NCBI GenBank assembly: GCA_900540375.1
Contig: UQFS01000005.1
Location: forward strand, 1-64,000
DNA: 64,000 nucleotides
Direction of reading: 5' to 3'
Source of the DNA: an uncultured Prevotella sp.
GTDB lineage: Bacteria > Bacteroidota > Bacteroidia > Bacteroidales > Bacteroidaceae
In this document: one piece after another, positions 8,712-16,546 of the stretch
Position numbering within the stretch: the first letter of the stretch is position 1
Layout: every line of letters begins with the position of its first letter
Notes under the pieces: model-generated
Database searches by the model: none
What the model saw: only the letters and a program-made list of their open reading frames with translations
What the model was told of the DNA's origin: nothing
Made by a program: the position numbers and the translations under genes

Positions 8712-10286
8712 TTATTGATCGTTATTCGTTTCTGTCTTCCATTCTGTGATCGTTCTCTCTTTCGTAGAGAAGTTGATGCCTACCTTTACCACCTTTCTTT
8801 CGTCGATCTCATAGGGTATAGTGTAGCCTTTGTCATCTATTTGCCGGAGAGCCTCATCGACGCTGCCGTCGATTTTGAGTTCCATCACATAGATGGCAGT
8901 GTCGGTCTTCAGTAGTATGTCCATGCGTCCCTTAGCCGTGCGTACCTGGGTGTAGACATAACGATTGAGGAAAGAAAACATCACGTAGAGCATGGCCGTG
9001 AAGTGTCCTTCGCTGGTGGGTGCATCTTTCAGCGTGTCGCTTTGATAGGGAATAGAGGCAAAGAAAGCACGTGCCGCTGTTAGTGCTTTGTCGACATCTC
9101 CGTCAAGCAGTCCTTCACTGATGTTCCAGCATGCGTTACTGGCCTGCACGGAATCCGGTGATACGAAGTAGGGGAGCAGACAACGCATCATGCCTACCTT
9201 GACTTCTTCGTTGGGAAATCCAAGAGTATAGCGTTGTGAGCGCGGGTCGTAGTTTTTGATGGTAATATATCCACTCTGATAGAACAGCGGCAAGATGGAG
9301 TGCATGTCCTCTGTGGGCGCGTCGAAATCCTCTGCTTCGGCTTTGCTGCCGTCAATAGTAGTAATATCGGTATGGAACTTCTTGATCATGTTGACCAGGA
9401 AAGTGGGCGTGCCGGTAGCAAACCAGTAGTTGCCAATTTGTTCTGTGTCCATGGCATAGAGCAGGCTGAAGGGGTTATAAACACCGGGCGACTGAGCGGC
9501 AAAGTGGTAACCGTCGTATTGTCGTTTCAGTTTCTTCAGGACATCGTCTTTCGATGTGTTCAAGTTTTGTGCCAGTCCGCTGATTCCTGCCTTGAAGTTA
9601 TCTTCAAGTTCCTGCTGAGTGATACCGCATAGAGCAGCGTATTTCGGCAACATGGAGATGTTGTAGAGATTGTTGAGCTGACTGAAGATGCTCAGTTGTG
9701 AAAACTTGCTGATGCCCGTGATAAACACAAAGCGGAGGTAGGGGTCGAGGTCTTTCAAAGGTGAATAGAACGACTGCAGCTCAGTGCGAATGGCTTCCAA
9801 TCGCTCCTTGTTGTGCAGGACAGTGAGCAGCGGTGCGTCGTATTCATCAATGAGGATGACGACCGGCTGATGCAACTTCTCGTAGAGTCGCATGACCAAG
9901 GAAGATAATCGTGCAGTGACATTGCTGCTGTCATTTTCTATCCCATATTGCTGTTCTGCCCATTTCAGCTGCATTGCAATGACGCTATCCAAGTCCTCCA
10001 CCGTCCCTCTCTTTGCCGTAGAAAGACTGAAGTGCAGCACCGGGTATTTCTCCCATTCCTTTTCCAAGTGCTCAACAGCCAGCCCGTGGAACAGCTCTTT
10101 CTGCCCACTAAAATAAGCATGAAACGTGCTCGTAAGCAGTGACTTCCCAAAGCGGCGCGGCCGCGAGAGGAAGACGTATTTCTTGGTGTTGGCCAGTTCA
10201 TACACGTATTGCGTCTTGTCAACATACATGTACTGTTCTTCTCTGATATTAGAGAAGGTCTGAATGCCTATGGGATATTTTATCAT
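8712..10286 (-). CDS. AAA-ATPase-like protein with C-terminal PD-(D/E)XK nuclease domain
   Basis: A 524-residue protein of the family annotated AAA-ATPase-like plus PDDEXK-9, abundant in Bacteroidetes. It has the family opening KYPIGIQTFSNIREEQYMYVD, a Walker-A-like SRPRRFGKSLL (about 41-51), a Walker B LIDEYD (about 145-150), and a C-terminal nuclease core GRMDILLK...MELK with D456, E469 and K471. Its molecular role is not established. A promoter lies 26 bp upstream. A clear paralogue lies at 16547-18115. Both precede glycosyltransferase genes. Confidence 0.88.
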   Translation of the reverse strand: MIKYPIGIQTFSNIREEQYMYVDKTQYVYELANTKKYVFLSRPRRFGKSLLTSTFHAYFSGQKELFHGLAVEHLEKEWEKYPVLHFSLSTAKRGTVEDLDSVIAMQLKWAEQQYGIENDSSNVTARLSSLVMRLYEKLHQPVVILIDEYDAPLLTVLHNKERLEAIRTELQSFYSPLKDLDPYLRFVFITGISKFSQLSIFSQLNNLYNISMLPKYAALCGITQQELEDNFKAGISGLAQNLNTSKDDVLKKLKRQYDGYHFAAQSPGVYNPFSLLYAMDTEQIGNYWFATGTPTFLVNMIKKFHTDITTIDGSKAEAEDFDAPTEDMHSILPLFYQSGYITIKNYDPRSQRYTLGFPNEEVKVGMMRCLLPYFVSPDSVQASNACWNISEGLLDGDVDKALTAARAFFASIPYQSDTLKDAPTSEGHFTAMLYVMFSFLNRYVYTQVRTAKGRMDILLKTDTAIYVMELKIDGSVDEALRQIDDKGYTIPYEIDERKVVKVGINFSTKERTITEWKTETNNDQ

Positions 10287-10311
10287 AGCTTTGTGGAATG
10301 GTAACTACCTG

Positions 10312-10342
10312 CAAATATAAGACAATTCTTTGATATAAGCAA
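10312..10342 (-). promoter_or_regulatory. Promoter of the first AAA/nuclease gene
   Basis: On the minus strand TTG (10342-10340), a 20-nt spacer and TATATTTG (10319-10312) fit the Bacteroidetes consensus. Transcription would begin near 10305, about 20 nt before the start codon at 10286. Confidence 0.6.
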
Positions 10343-10381
10343 GCAAAAGCGGTAAGGTTTTCCGTTTCGTGCCGGAGATGT

Positions 10382-11389
10382 CTACCGCCGTCCGAGGGTC
10401 TTATGCAATCGGTTGCCGATCGCTTTGCCGATGACGCGGAAGTTGCCATAGCGCAGGTTGAGGAAGAGCTCTTCCAGTGAGCGTCCCAGTTTTATCCAAG
10501 GGTGTCCCCAGGCACTGCGCCGGTAGAATCGCTCCTTGTAGGCCACGTTGTCGATGACATACTTTGGATGTTTCAGCGGGAACAGGAGCTCAAAGCGTTT
10601 CATCGTAAAGATCTTGCGCAGTCCGTGCGGCGTCGTCTTCTCGCTGGCGGAGTAGTGCGTGGAGTCGGCGGTGAGGCCGATGTTGTTGATGAGGTTGCGC
10701 TTCGGCATGATGGCGAGCCCGTTGTTGAGCATCATGCTCGCCCAGAAAATAGTCTCGTAGTAGGGTATGCCCGATGCTTTGTGTCTGCGGGTTAAGTCCA
10801 TCATGGACTTTCTGTACTTGCGCTGTCTGATGATGTCGTTCATCAGCTTCACGGCATTTGGGTCGTCGAGAAACGAGTAAGTGCCGTCCCATGTGTCAAT
10901 GACCCTGCGCCACGAGGCCCACCCCCAGATGGAGAAGGTGGAGGTGAAGAAATAGTCATCGGGCACGTCTGTCGACACTTCGTCCTCGTTAAATCCGGAG
11001 ATCAGCCAGACACGATTGTCATGTTCATAGCGGTCGAGCATCTCCTTGCAGAAGGGAAAGAACGACTGCGAGGGCACATCATCGTCCTCGAGTACGATGC
11101 ACTTGTCCACCATGGAGAACGCCCAACGCTGCGAGAGGTATTCCGAAGGGTCGCAGCCTTGGTTTTTCTCGCAGTAGTGGCGCTGCACGTCGCACTGCCA
11201 GTCGATGTTCTCAGCAATCTTGCGGCAGGCCATGATGCCGGGCATGTCGCGCTCGCCTCGTGGTCCGTCCTGGTAGAGGAAGAGATGGCTGGGGCGTGCC
11301 TGACGTACCTGCTCAAACACTTGCTGGAATTTATCGGGGCGGTTGAAGAAGAGCATCAGCACCGCCACATCGGTTTTATAAGCTTGCAT
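10382..11389 (-). CDS. GT-A glycosyltransferase (hemolytic-protein HlpA-like group)
   Basis: A 335-residue soluble protein with a GT-A fold. Key features are VAVLMLFFNRPDKFQQVFEQ at the N-terminus, LFLYQDGPRG, and CIVLEDDDVPS, where the EDDD run is the likely metal/nucleotide-sugar site. This architecture resembles GNT-I-like transferases that Bacteroidetes genomes often label hemolysin activation protein; no haemolytic role is implied. It starts 33 bp after the acetyltransferase gene in the same direction, so the two probably form an operon. Substrate unknown. Confidence 0.75.
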   Translation of the reverse strand: MQAYKTDVAVLMLFFNRPDKFQQVFEQVRQARPSHLFLYQDGPRGERDMPGIMACRKIAENIDWQCDVQRHYCEKNQGCDPSEYLSQRWAFSMVDKCIVLEDDDVPSQSFFPFCKEMLDRYEHDNRVWLISGFNEDEVSTDVPDDYFFTSTFSIWGWASWRRVIDTWDGTYSFLDDPNAVKLMNDIIRQRKYRKSMMDLTRRHKASGIPYYETIFWASMMLNNGLAIMPKRNLINNIGLTADSTHYSASEKTTPHGLRKIFTMKRFELLFPLKHPKYVIDNVAYKERFYRRSAWGHPWIKLGRSLEELFLNLRYGNFRVIGKAIGNRLHKTLGRR

Positions 11390-11422
11390 AGAGGAATGAT
11401 TGTTATATTGTGGTCAGTCCGG

Positions 11423-12025
11423 TTATCTGTTGTTCTCGCCATCCAACCGCCGGATGATCTTGTAGGGATTTCCGGCGATGACGACATTACTGGGCACGTC
11501 TTTGACGATGACGGTGTTTACGCCGATGGTCACATTGTCGCCTATGGTCACGTCGCCGATGATCTTTGTACCGGCAGCGATGAACACGTTATTGCCGATG
11601 GTGGCGCTTTTTCCTTCCTCCGGCGTCTTGTGTCCGATGAGTACTCCCGGGTAGAGCGTGCAGTTTTCGCCGATATGCGTTTTCGGATTAATGACAATGG
11701 AGCCCCAGTGCCATATCGTCAAACCCTTGCCACAGGTGTTGGGTGGGATCTGAAAGCCGGTTTTGTAGCTCAGTCGGCGCAGTCGCCAAGCCCAATAGAC
11801 ATGGCCGATGAGGTACCGGCCCCTCTGCGGCGCATTCTTGTAGTATTCCAGATGACGGAGCGCCACGATATACTGCCAGATGCAGTGCTGGTCTGACATG
11901 GGGTTGGTGGCGATGCGCTCTTTCCATCGGCTGAGCAGATGGAGCTGCTTCTGATAGTTTTTGGAGTCAGCTCTGAGGAACTCTTTGAGCATTGCTCTGG
12001 AATGTATCTTGTCGGTTGCGGCCAT
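11423..12025 (-). CDS. Serine acetyltransferase-like hexapeptide-repeat O-acetyltransferase
   Basis: A 200-residue protein with a left-handed beta-helix. The C-terminal half has hexapeptide repeats, including CTLYPGVLIGHK, ATIGNNVFIAAGTKIIGDV and TIGDNVTIGVNTVIVKDV, with the active-site region LTIWHWGS upstream. It resembles CysE-type acyltransferases used in polysaccharide loci to acetylate sugars. The start at 12025 (MAATDKIHSR) is preferred over an upstream in-frame ATG at 12118, because TATCTTTG at 12063-12070 on the minus strand would lie inside the longer form. Confidence 0.8.
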   Translation of the reverse strand: MAATDKIHSRAMLKEFLRADSKNYQKQLHLLSRWKERIATNPMSDQHCIWQYIVALRHLEYYKNAPQRGRYLIGHVYWAWRLRRLSYKTGFQIPPNTCGKGLTIWHWGSIVINPKTHIGENCTLYPGVLIGHKTPEEGKSATIGNNVFIAAGTKIIGDVTIGDNVTIGVNTVIVKDVPSNVVIAGNPYKIIRRLDGENNR

Positions 12026-12113
12026 GTTTCTTCTTTTCACTTGTAGTAATGAGAATGTATTGCAAAGATACATTTTCTTTTTTAATATCCTTTGCTTTTT
12101 CCCATAATTTATT

Positions 12114-12340
12114 TTCATTCCATTTTATTTGGGCTTTCCCCTCGTTTGCAGTATCTTTAAATAAGATACGCTGCACTCGGAAAAGGCAAATAAAATTCCA
12201 TTTCATTCCATTTTATTTGGTCTTTCCCCTCGTTTGCAGTATCTTTAAATAAGATACGCTGCACTCGGGAAATCCAAATAAAATTCCATTTCATTCCATT
12301 TTATTTGGGCTTTCCCCTCGTTTGAAGTATCTTTGCATAC
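12114..12340. repeat. 88-bp tandem repeat, about 2.6 copies
   Basis: The unit starts at 12114, 12202 and 12290, an exact 88-bp period. Each begins TTCATTCCATTTTATTTGG and continues through CTTTCCCCTCGTTTG and a TATCTTT box. Copies 1 and 2 then have the hairpin GTATCTTtaaatAAGATAC. Copy 3 diverges after TATCTTTG and becomes the licD promoter. The region between the acetyltransferase and licD (12026-12352) holds nothing else. Confidence 0.85.
12304..12335 (+). promoter_or_regulatory. licD promoter formed by the last repeat copy
   Basis: TTTG (12304-12307), a 20-nt spacer and TATCTTTG (12328-12335) fit the consensus exactly. The start site would be near 12342, leaving a leader of only about 10 nt before the ATG at 12353. 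The two upstream repeat copies have TATCTTTA at the same place. Confidence 0.65.
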
Positions 12341-12352
12341 AAAAAGGAAGAC

Positions 12353-13177
12353 ATGGACTACAAAGAGCAACTCTATAAATATAACCAGCCCAACCTGCGG
12401 GCCTGTCAGCTGAAACAGCTGGAGATTCTCAAAGACATCGACAAGGCTTGTCAGAAGATGGGCATCAGCTATTGGCTCGACGGCGGTACGCTGTTGGGGG
12501 CTGTGCGCCACGGTGGCTTCATCCCATGGGACGACGACATCGACATCGCCATGGACGTGAAGGACCTGCGCCGCTTTGTCAAGGAGGGACAGTCCTATCT
12601 GCCTCAGAACCTGATGATACAGTCGAGGGAGACCAATCCGCAGGTAAGGGCACAGAACGTGAAGGTACGCGACCTCAACTCGCTCTATGTCGAGAAGGTC
12701 GACAACTTCATCGATGACTACGAGAAAGGCATCTATGTCGATATCTTCCCCTTTGACCGCCATCCCAATGCGCCGAAAGCGTGGATCAAGCGGTTGAGTA
12801 TCGGCATCACGAAGAGCGTGGCTATTCTCAACCACTCCCATCGCTACTCGCTGCGCGCCGTGGCAGAGTATTTCTGGTTCGGTGGCAAGAAGTTGCTCTA
12901 TACGGCTCTTTGGCGTGTGCTCATGCTGTGCTGCAAGTCAACACGCTATGCCGACATCCCGTCGATGAACGGCTATGGCATCACCCACGACCGCTCCACA
13001 GTGTTTCCCTTGGGCAAGATACGCTTCGAAGACACGGAGTTCCCGGCTCCCCACGACCCTGATCAGTATCTCAAGAACATCTACAAGGACTATATGACCA
13101 TCCCGCCCGTGGAGAAGCGCCACTTCCATGCTATCCTCATCATCCCCGATTTGAAGGTTCATGAGGCCGAGAAGTAA
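12353..13177 (+). CDS. LicD family phosphotransferase
   Basis: A 274-residue member of the LicD family, which transfers phospho-alditol or phosphocholine-type groups from CDP-linked donors to glycans. The N-terminal signature is complete: YWLDGGTLLGAVRHGGFIPW followed by DDDIDIAM, with the nucleotidyltransferase-fold acidic residues near 60-64. It faces, across 470 bp, an IspD-like cytidylyltransferase plus SDR pair that could make its CDP-linked donor. Donor identity is inference. Confidence 0.9.
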   Translation: MDYKEQLYKYNQPNLRACQLKQLEILKDIDKACQKMGISYWLDGGTLLGAVRHGGFIPWDDDIDIAMDVKDLRRFVKEGQSYLPQNLMIQSRETNPQVRAQNVKVRDLNSLYVEKVDNFIDDYEKGIYVDIFPFDRHPNAPKAWIKRLSIGITKSVAILNHSHRYSLRAVAEYFWFGGKKLLYTALWRVLMLCCKSTRYADIPSMNGYGITHDRSTVFPLGKIRFEDTEFPAPHDPDQYLKNIYKDYMTIPPVEKRHFHAILIIPDLKVHEAEK

Positions 13178-13651
13178 CCGGCAGAAAAGAATAGATAAGA
13201 TTGGGAAAAACTCTTTTTGTTAACAAGAAAAGGCGACAAAAGTTAGTCAGCCTGAGCTTTCATTCTAGAGAGAAAAGCGAGGACAAAAACAGATAAAAGG
13301 TCTCTGATTCATCCAAAAAAGCGGGATGAAACAGTCAAAAAACAACGTTGTTGTCCTCAAAAAGGTTATTTTACTCGATGAAAAAGCCTTTCTGAGGTGA
13401 TGAAAAAGGTACTTTGACCAAAAATTCTCTAGAGAATTTTTGGTCAAAGTACCTTTCTGATAATGAACAAAAAACGGTGATTTTTTTAACTTGTTGGAAA
13501 TCAGCATTTTGCTAAAAGTACTCAAAATTCGAAAAATCGCCACAAAGTACTGTTTGCTGGCAAAGAACGCATTCTCAGAGGCGGAAAATTGTCATAAAAC
13601 CAAACAATTTAGTTCATGTTTAATCTCTGACTCTGATAGCGTCTCGTGCTT
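13178..13651. other. Gene-free region between licD and the SDR gene
   Basis: No convincing ORF is present in these 474 bp. The stretch is AT-rich and contains the 52-bp palindrome described separately. The segment after it, ending near AAAATTCG at about 13524, resembles the sequence following the second palindrome at 38547-38590. No terminator with a clear U-tract was seen after licD. Confidence 0.5.
13405..13456. repeat. 52-bp perfect palindrome
   Basis: Two 26-bp arms meet with no loop at 13430/13431. The left arm begins AAAGGTACTTTGACC and the centre is AATTCTCTAGAGAATT. It could form a long hairpin in RNA from either strand or a cruciform in DNA. A related, less perfect copy lies at 38547-38590. 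Confidence 0.9.
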
Positions 13652-14683
13652 CTATTTTTCTTTCAGTGTCTCAAGCGAGTGGCTCAGTCCTGTAGAGATG
13701 TCGAAGAGCGGCTGCCATCCTGTGCGCTCTATCTTGGAGGTGTCGAAGGTAGCGCGCGTCACGGGGGTAGTGTCGCCTTGGTCAGTTGTCACGGGTATGT
13801 CGAAGACCACTTTGCGCTGGGCCCACACGGCTACCTGCTCAGCGAGCTGTCGGATGGTGATGTTACCCTTGGCGTCGGCCACGTTGTAGGCTTGCGCGCT
13901 CTCGCCGTGAAGCAGCAGGTGGAGGAGAGCGTGGGCACTGTCTACGACATAGAGCCAGCTGCGGTATTGCTCGCCACGGCTTTTCAGCACGATGTCCTCG
14001 CTACGGAGCACGTTGCGGAAAAACTGGGCGAAGACGCGGTTGTCCGACTCGGTGAAGCCCGGACCATAGGTGTGGCACAGACGGGCAATGGTCACCGGCG
14101 TGCCATACTCCGTGGCGTAGGCGATGCAGAGCGTCTCGGCGGCTCGCTTCGACGAGGGATAGCAGGCGCGTGGCGTGGCGCAGTCGACATAGCCGCTGCT
14201 TGTCTCGGTGAAAGCGTGCCCGTCGCCCTCGCCATAAATCTCGCCCGACGAGACATAGACCATCTTGCGCAGGCTGTGCCCGCGACCATAGTCCAGCAGA
14301 TTGCCCACGCCGTCGATGTTGGCCTTGATGACCTCCACGGGTTGCTGCTTGAAGAAGTTTGGACTGGCGTTGCTGGCCGCGTCGATGATATAGTCGTATG
14401 GTGTTTCACCCGTGACGGGCCGTGTGACGTCCATCTCCACGAACGAGAAGCGAGGGTCACCGGCGTAGGCGGCAAAGCGTTCCTCGGCGCGCCGGCGGTT
14501 GCGTCCGGCGGCGAAGACCCGCAGGTTGCGGTGGGGATCCGCCATCACAATGTCGACCACGCAGGCTCCGACAAATCCTGTGGCACCCGCCACGAGCAGC
14601 GTGCGTCCTTGCAGGGCGTCGAGGTTGAGGCCCCGGTCGTAGAGTTCCTTGATGTCTTCTTGGTAAGGTGTCATTTCAGCCAT
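13652..14683 (-). CDS. Extended SDR, NAD-dependent epimerase/dehydratase
   Basis: A 343-residue extended short-chain dehydrogenase. The Rossmann motif is VAGATGFVGACVVD (about 30-43), and the catalytic residues are Ser-Ser in YVSSGEIYG with Y and K in YPSSKRA. The product is probably a modified nucleotide sugar or alditol. It overlaps the end of the IspD-like gene by 13 bp, so the two are translationally coupled. IspD-like/SDR/LicD groups recur in bacterial surface-glycan loci. The exact substrate is unknown. Confidence 0.85.
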   Translation of the reverse strand: MAEMTPYQEDIKELYDRGLNLDALQGRTLLVAGATGFVGACVVDIVMADPHRNLRVFAAGRNRRRAEERFAAYAGDPRFSFVEMDVTRPVTGETPYDYIIDAASNASPNFFKQQPVEVIKANIDGVGNLLDYGRGHSLRKMVYVSSGEIYGEGDGHAFTETSSGYVDCATPRACYPSSKRAAETLCIAYATEYGTPVTIARLCHTYGPGFTESDNRVFAQFFRNVLRSEDIVLKSRGEQYRSWLYVVDSAHALLHLLLHGESAQAYNVADAKGNITIRQLAEQVAVWAQRKVVFDIPVTTDQGDTTPVTRATFDTSKIERTGWQPLFDISTGLSHSLETLKEK

Positions 14684-15387
14684 GTCTCCGGTTGTATCTT
14701 CATCAGGGCCTTGAGTATTTCCAAGTCCTCTACAGTCGTTATCTTGATATTCTTTTCCGATCCCGGTACGATGTGCATCTCGCGTCCGCCGAGTTCCGCC
14801 ATCAGCGTGCAGGAGGCCACCGAGTTGGTGATGCCCTTGGCCTCAGCCTCCTCGTGAGCTTGGATGATGTTGCCCAGACGGAAGGTCTGAGGCGTCTGCG
14901 TGCGGATGAGTTTGTCGCGTGGGATGCTCGTCGTGGTGGTGAAGCCGTCGTCGCTTTCGAGGATGGCCTCGCGGCATTTGATGCCCGTGATGGCATAGCC
15001 GTATTTCTGGCAGATGGCGATATTGCTCGAGATGATGTCCTGTGAGAGCAGCGGACGCACGGCATCGTGCACCAACACCAGGTCGTCGTCCTTGCATCCG
15101 GCCTCGCGGAGACCATAGATGCCGTTGCGGATCGACTCCTGCCCGTTCTTCCCGCCGGGGAAGATCCACTTCAGCTTGGTGATGTTGAACTGGTTGGCGT
15201 AGGACTGCAACACCGTTTCCCATCCGGCGAGGCATACCACGGCGATGCCGTGGATGTCGGGATGCTGTTGAAACGCCTTCATCGTGTGGATGATGATCGG
15301 GCAGTTGTCTACGTGCATAAACTGCTTGGGAATGTTCTGTCCCATGCGGTTGCCGGATCCGCCGGCGATGATGAGTGCATAGTTCAT
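14671..15387 (-). CDS. IspD-like sugar/alditol-phosphate cytidylyltransferase
   Basis: A 238-residue IspD/TarI-type enzyme that joins CTP to a phosphorylated alditol. The CTP-binding loop is AGGSGNRMGQNIPKQF, with HDAVRPLLS and the RTQTPQTF segment. A second, canonical IspD lies at 52967-53659 near ispF, so this copy is more likely used for glycan precursors, for example a CDP-ribitol-like donor for LicD. The start at 15387 (MNYALIIAGG) gives a typical N-terminus; an upstream in-frame ATG at 15447 lies beyond the promoter. Confidence 0.85.
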   Translation of the reverse strand: MNYALIIAGGSGNRMGQNIPKQFMHVDNCPIIIHTMKAFQQHPDIHGIAVVCLAGWETVLQSYANQFNITKLKWIFPGGKNGQESIRNGIYGLREAGCKDDDLVLVHDAVRPLLSQDIISSNIAICQKYGYAITGIKCREAILESDDGFTTTTSIPRDKLIRTQTPQTFRLGNIIQAHEEAEAKGITNSVASCTLMAELGGREMHIVPGSEKNIKITTVEDLEILKALMKIQPETWLK

Positions 15388-15412
15388 ATAGTGGTGTCTG
15401 TTTTCTTCACGG

Positions 15413-15443
15413 CAAAGATAACACAAATATCTGACATCTGCAA
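15413..15443 (-). promoter_or_regulatory. Promoter of the IspD-like/SDR pair
   Basis: On the minus strand TTG (15443-15441), a 20-nt spacer and TATCTTTG (15420-15413) match the consensus. The start site would be near 15406, about 19 nt before the start codon at 15387. Confidence 0.6.
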
Positions 15444-15489
15444 GCATTCAGGCGCAAGTATCTGCTGAAACGATATAGAAGCATTGCTG

Positions 15490-15669
15490 TTAGAAACCTC
15501 CTGCATAGTAACTGCGGGCGATATAGGGCGAAGGATCGTAATAGGCACTGCAGTTGTAGTCGTCGATGATTTCGCAAATAGGATTGTTGTAGACCCGGAG
15601 GATGGCATCGGCGCAGACGTTGTTTTCCTTGCCCATGGTGGACATCTGGTTCAATAATATGGTGCTCAT
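15490..15669 (-). CDS. Hypothetical small protein, 59 residues
   Basis: This small ORF starts with an ATGA overlap on the stop codon of the preceding gene (15666-16517), a sign of translational coupling. It begins MSTILLNQMSTMGKENNVC and ends with a Tyr-rich tail, YIARSYYAGGF. It has three Cys and no obvious signal peptide or membrane segment. I do not recognise the family. The coupling makes it likely to be translated, perhaps as a partner of the fucosyltransferase-like protein. Confidence 0.5.
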   Translation of the reverse strand: MSTILLNQMSTMGKENNVCADAILRVYNNPICEIIDDYNCSAYYDPSPYIARSYYAGGF

Positions 15670-16517
15670 GATTGTTTCTTCTCCAGTATATGCAATGGTT
15701 TCTCTCCTATTCTTGACGCGATGACCGAGAAGCTGCTGTCGGCCGTGCCGTAGATGCAACGGGTGCGTGCCAGTGTGAACATCTCGGCCACGGCGGCCTG
15801 TATGCCCTCCACAGTGCCGCGCTCGGCCTTGCTGTCGGCGGTGACAATGGCTTGGCCGAAGCGCTGCCGGAGCTGCTGCTTGGTGGGCTCGTCGTCGGTG
15901 GCGAGGTAGAATCGTTGGTCGGGACGTTCGGCCAGCAACGCCCGTATCTGGTCGATGAAGAGCTGGAGTGGGCTGCGCCGCGTGGCCTCCAGGTTGTCGG
16001 TACGACGGATGTGTATGCCGATGGGGGGGGCGGAACCGAGCAGGCTCATGTTGTGGGCGATGACGCGCTCAATGGCTTCCACGGGGTGGAACAGCTCGCT
16101 GTAGAGCGCGTCGGGGAACAATCCGAAGTCCTGGTAGCAACTCATGTAGCTGCGCTTGCCGCTTGCCCATGCCTCGAAGTCGAAGCCCTGCTGCTTGAGC
16201 GGCGTGACCTGCTGCTCGTCGATGCGCTGGGTGAAGCGCCACCGCTGGTAAATTTTGGGAAGAAAGAAGTTGCGGCGGCGTGGACGGTCGTAGAGCATGG
16301 CTGTCGGCCAGCTGCCCTCGGTGAGGTCGAGCGGTGGCGACGGTTGGAACAGACTGTGGAACGGTGCATGCAATGCCCAGTCCTGGAACCAGTAGATGCG
16401 GAGCTTCACTCCCGTGCGCATGGACAGGTGGTAGGCCGAGGCCACGGCGCGCAGGCGGTTGCCCAGTCCGCCCGATGGCACAAACACCAGTTCACCCTTG
16501 CTCTTGTCTTCTCTCAT
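15666..16517 (-). CDS. Fucosyltransferase-like glycosyltransferase
   Basis: A 283-residue protein that looks like a GT-B transferase of the O-fucosyltransferase/NodZ type. It has an N-terminal glycine-rich loop, VPSGGLGNRLRAVASAYHL, and the basic motif IGIHIRRTDNLEA typical of the GDP-fucose-binding region. Near the C-terminus ATDDEPTKQQL and CIYGTADSSFSVIAS fit the same fold. GDP-fucose as donor is inferred from the motif. It begins 29 bp after the second AAA/nuclease gene and may be co-transcribed with it. Confidence 0.65.
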   Translation of the reverse strand: MREDKSKGELVFVPSGGLGNRLRAVASAYHLSMRTGVKLRIYWFQDWALHAPFHSLFQPSPPLDLTEGSWPTAMLYDRPRRRNFFLPKIYQRWRFTQRIDEQQVTPLKQQGFDFEAWASGKRSYMSCYQDFGLFPDALYSELFHPVEAIERVIAHNMSLLGSAPPIGIHIRRTDNLEATRRSPLQLFIDQIRALLAERPDQRFYLATDDEPTKQQLRQRFGQAIVTADSKAERGTVEGIQAAVAEMFTLARTRCIYGTADSSFSVIASRIGEKPLHILEKKQS

Positions 16518-16546
16518 GATAGTATGGTAATATTGCTATATAGTTC

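Noticed and set aside
8712..10286. AAA/PD-(D/E)XK proteins as transposases or restriction enzymes
   Set aside because: There are no terminal inverted repeats, methylase or specificity genes, and the domain order matches a known family of unknown function.
12114..12340. The 88-bp tandem repeat as a CRISPR array
   Set aside because: The whole unit repeats, there are no unique spacers, and no cas genes are present.
12245..12841. A minus-strand frame covering the tandem repeat and the start of licD
   Set aside because: It is antisense to the conserved LicD signature, and its C-terminal end is translated repeat DNA.
13265..13543. A 92-codon minus-strand frame over the 52-bp palindrome
   Set aside because: It reads through AT-rich repeat DNA, has no family signature and lacks a promoter.
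13646..14857. A 403-codon plus-strand frame over the SDR and IspD-like genes
   Set aside because: The minus-strand proteins have complete family motifs; this frame has none and spans a gene junction.
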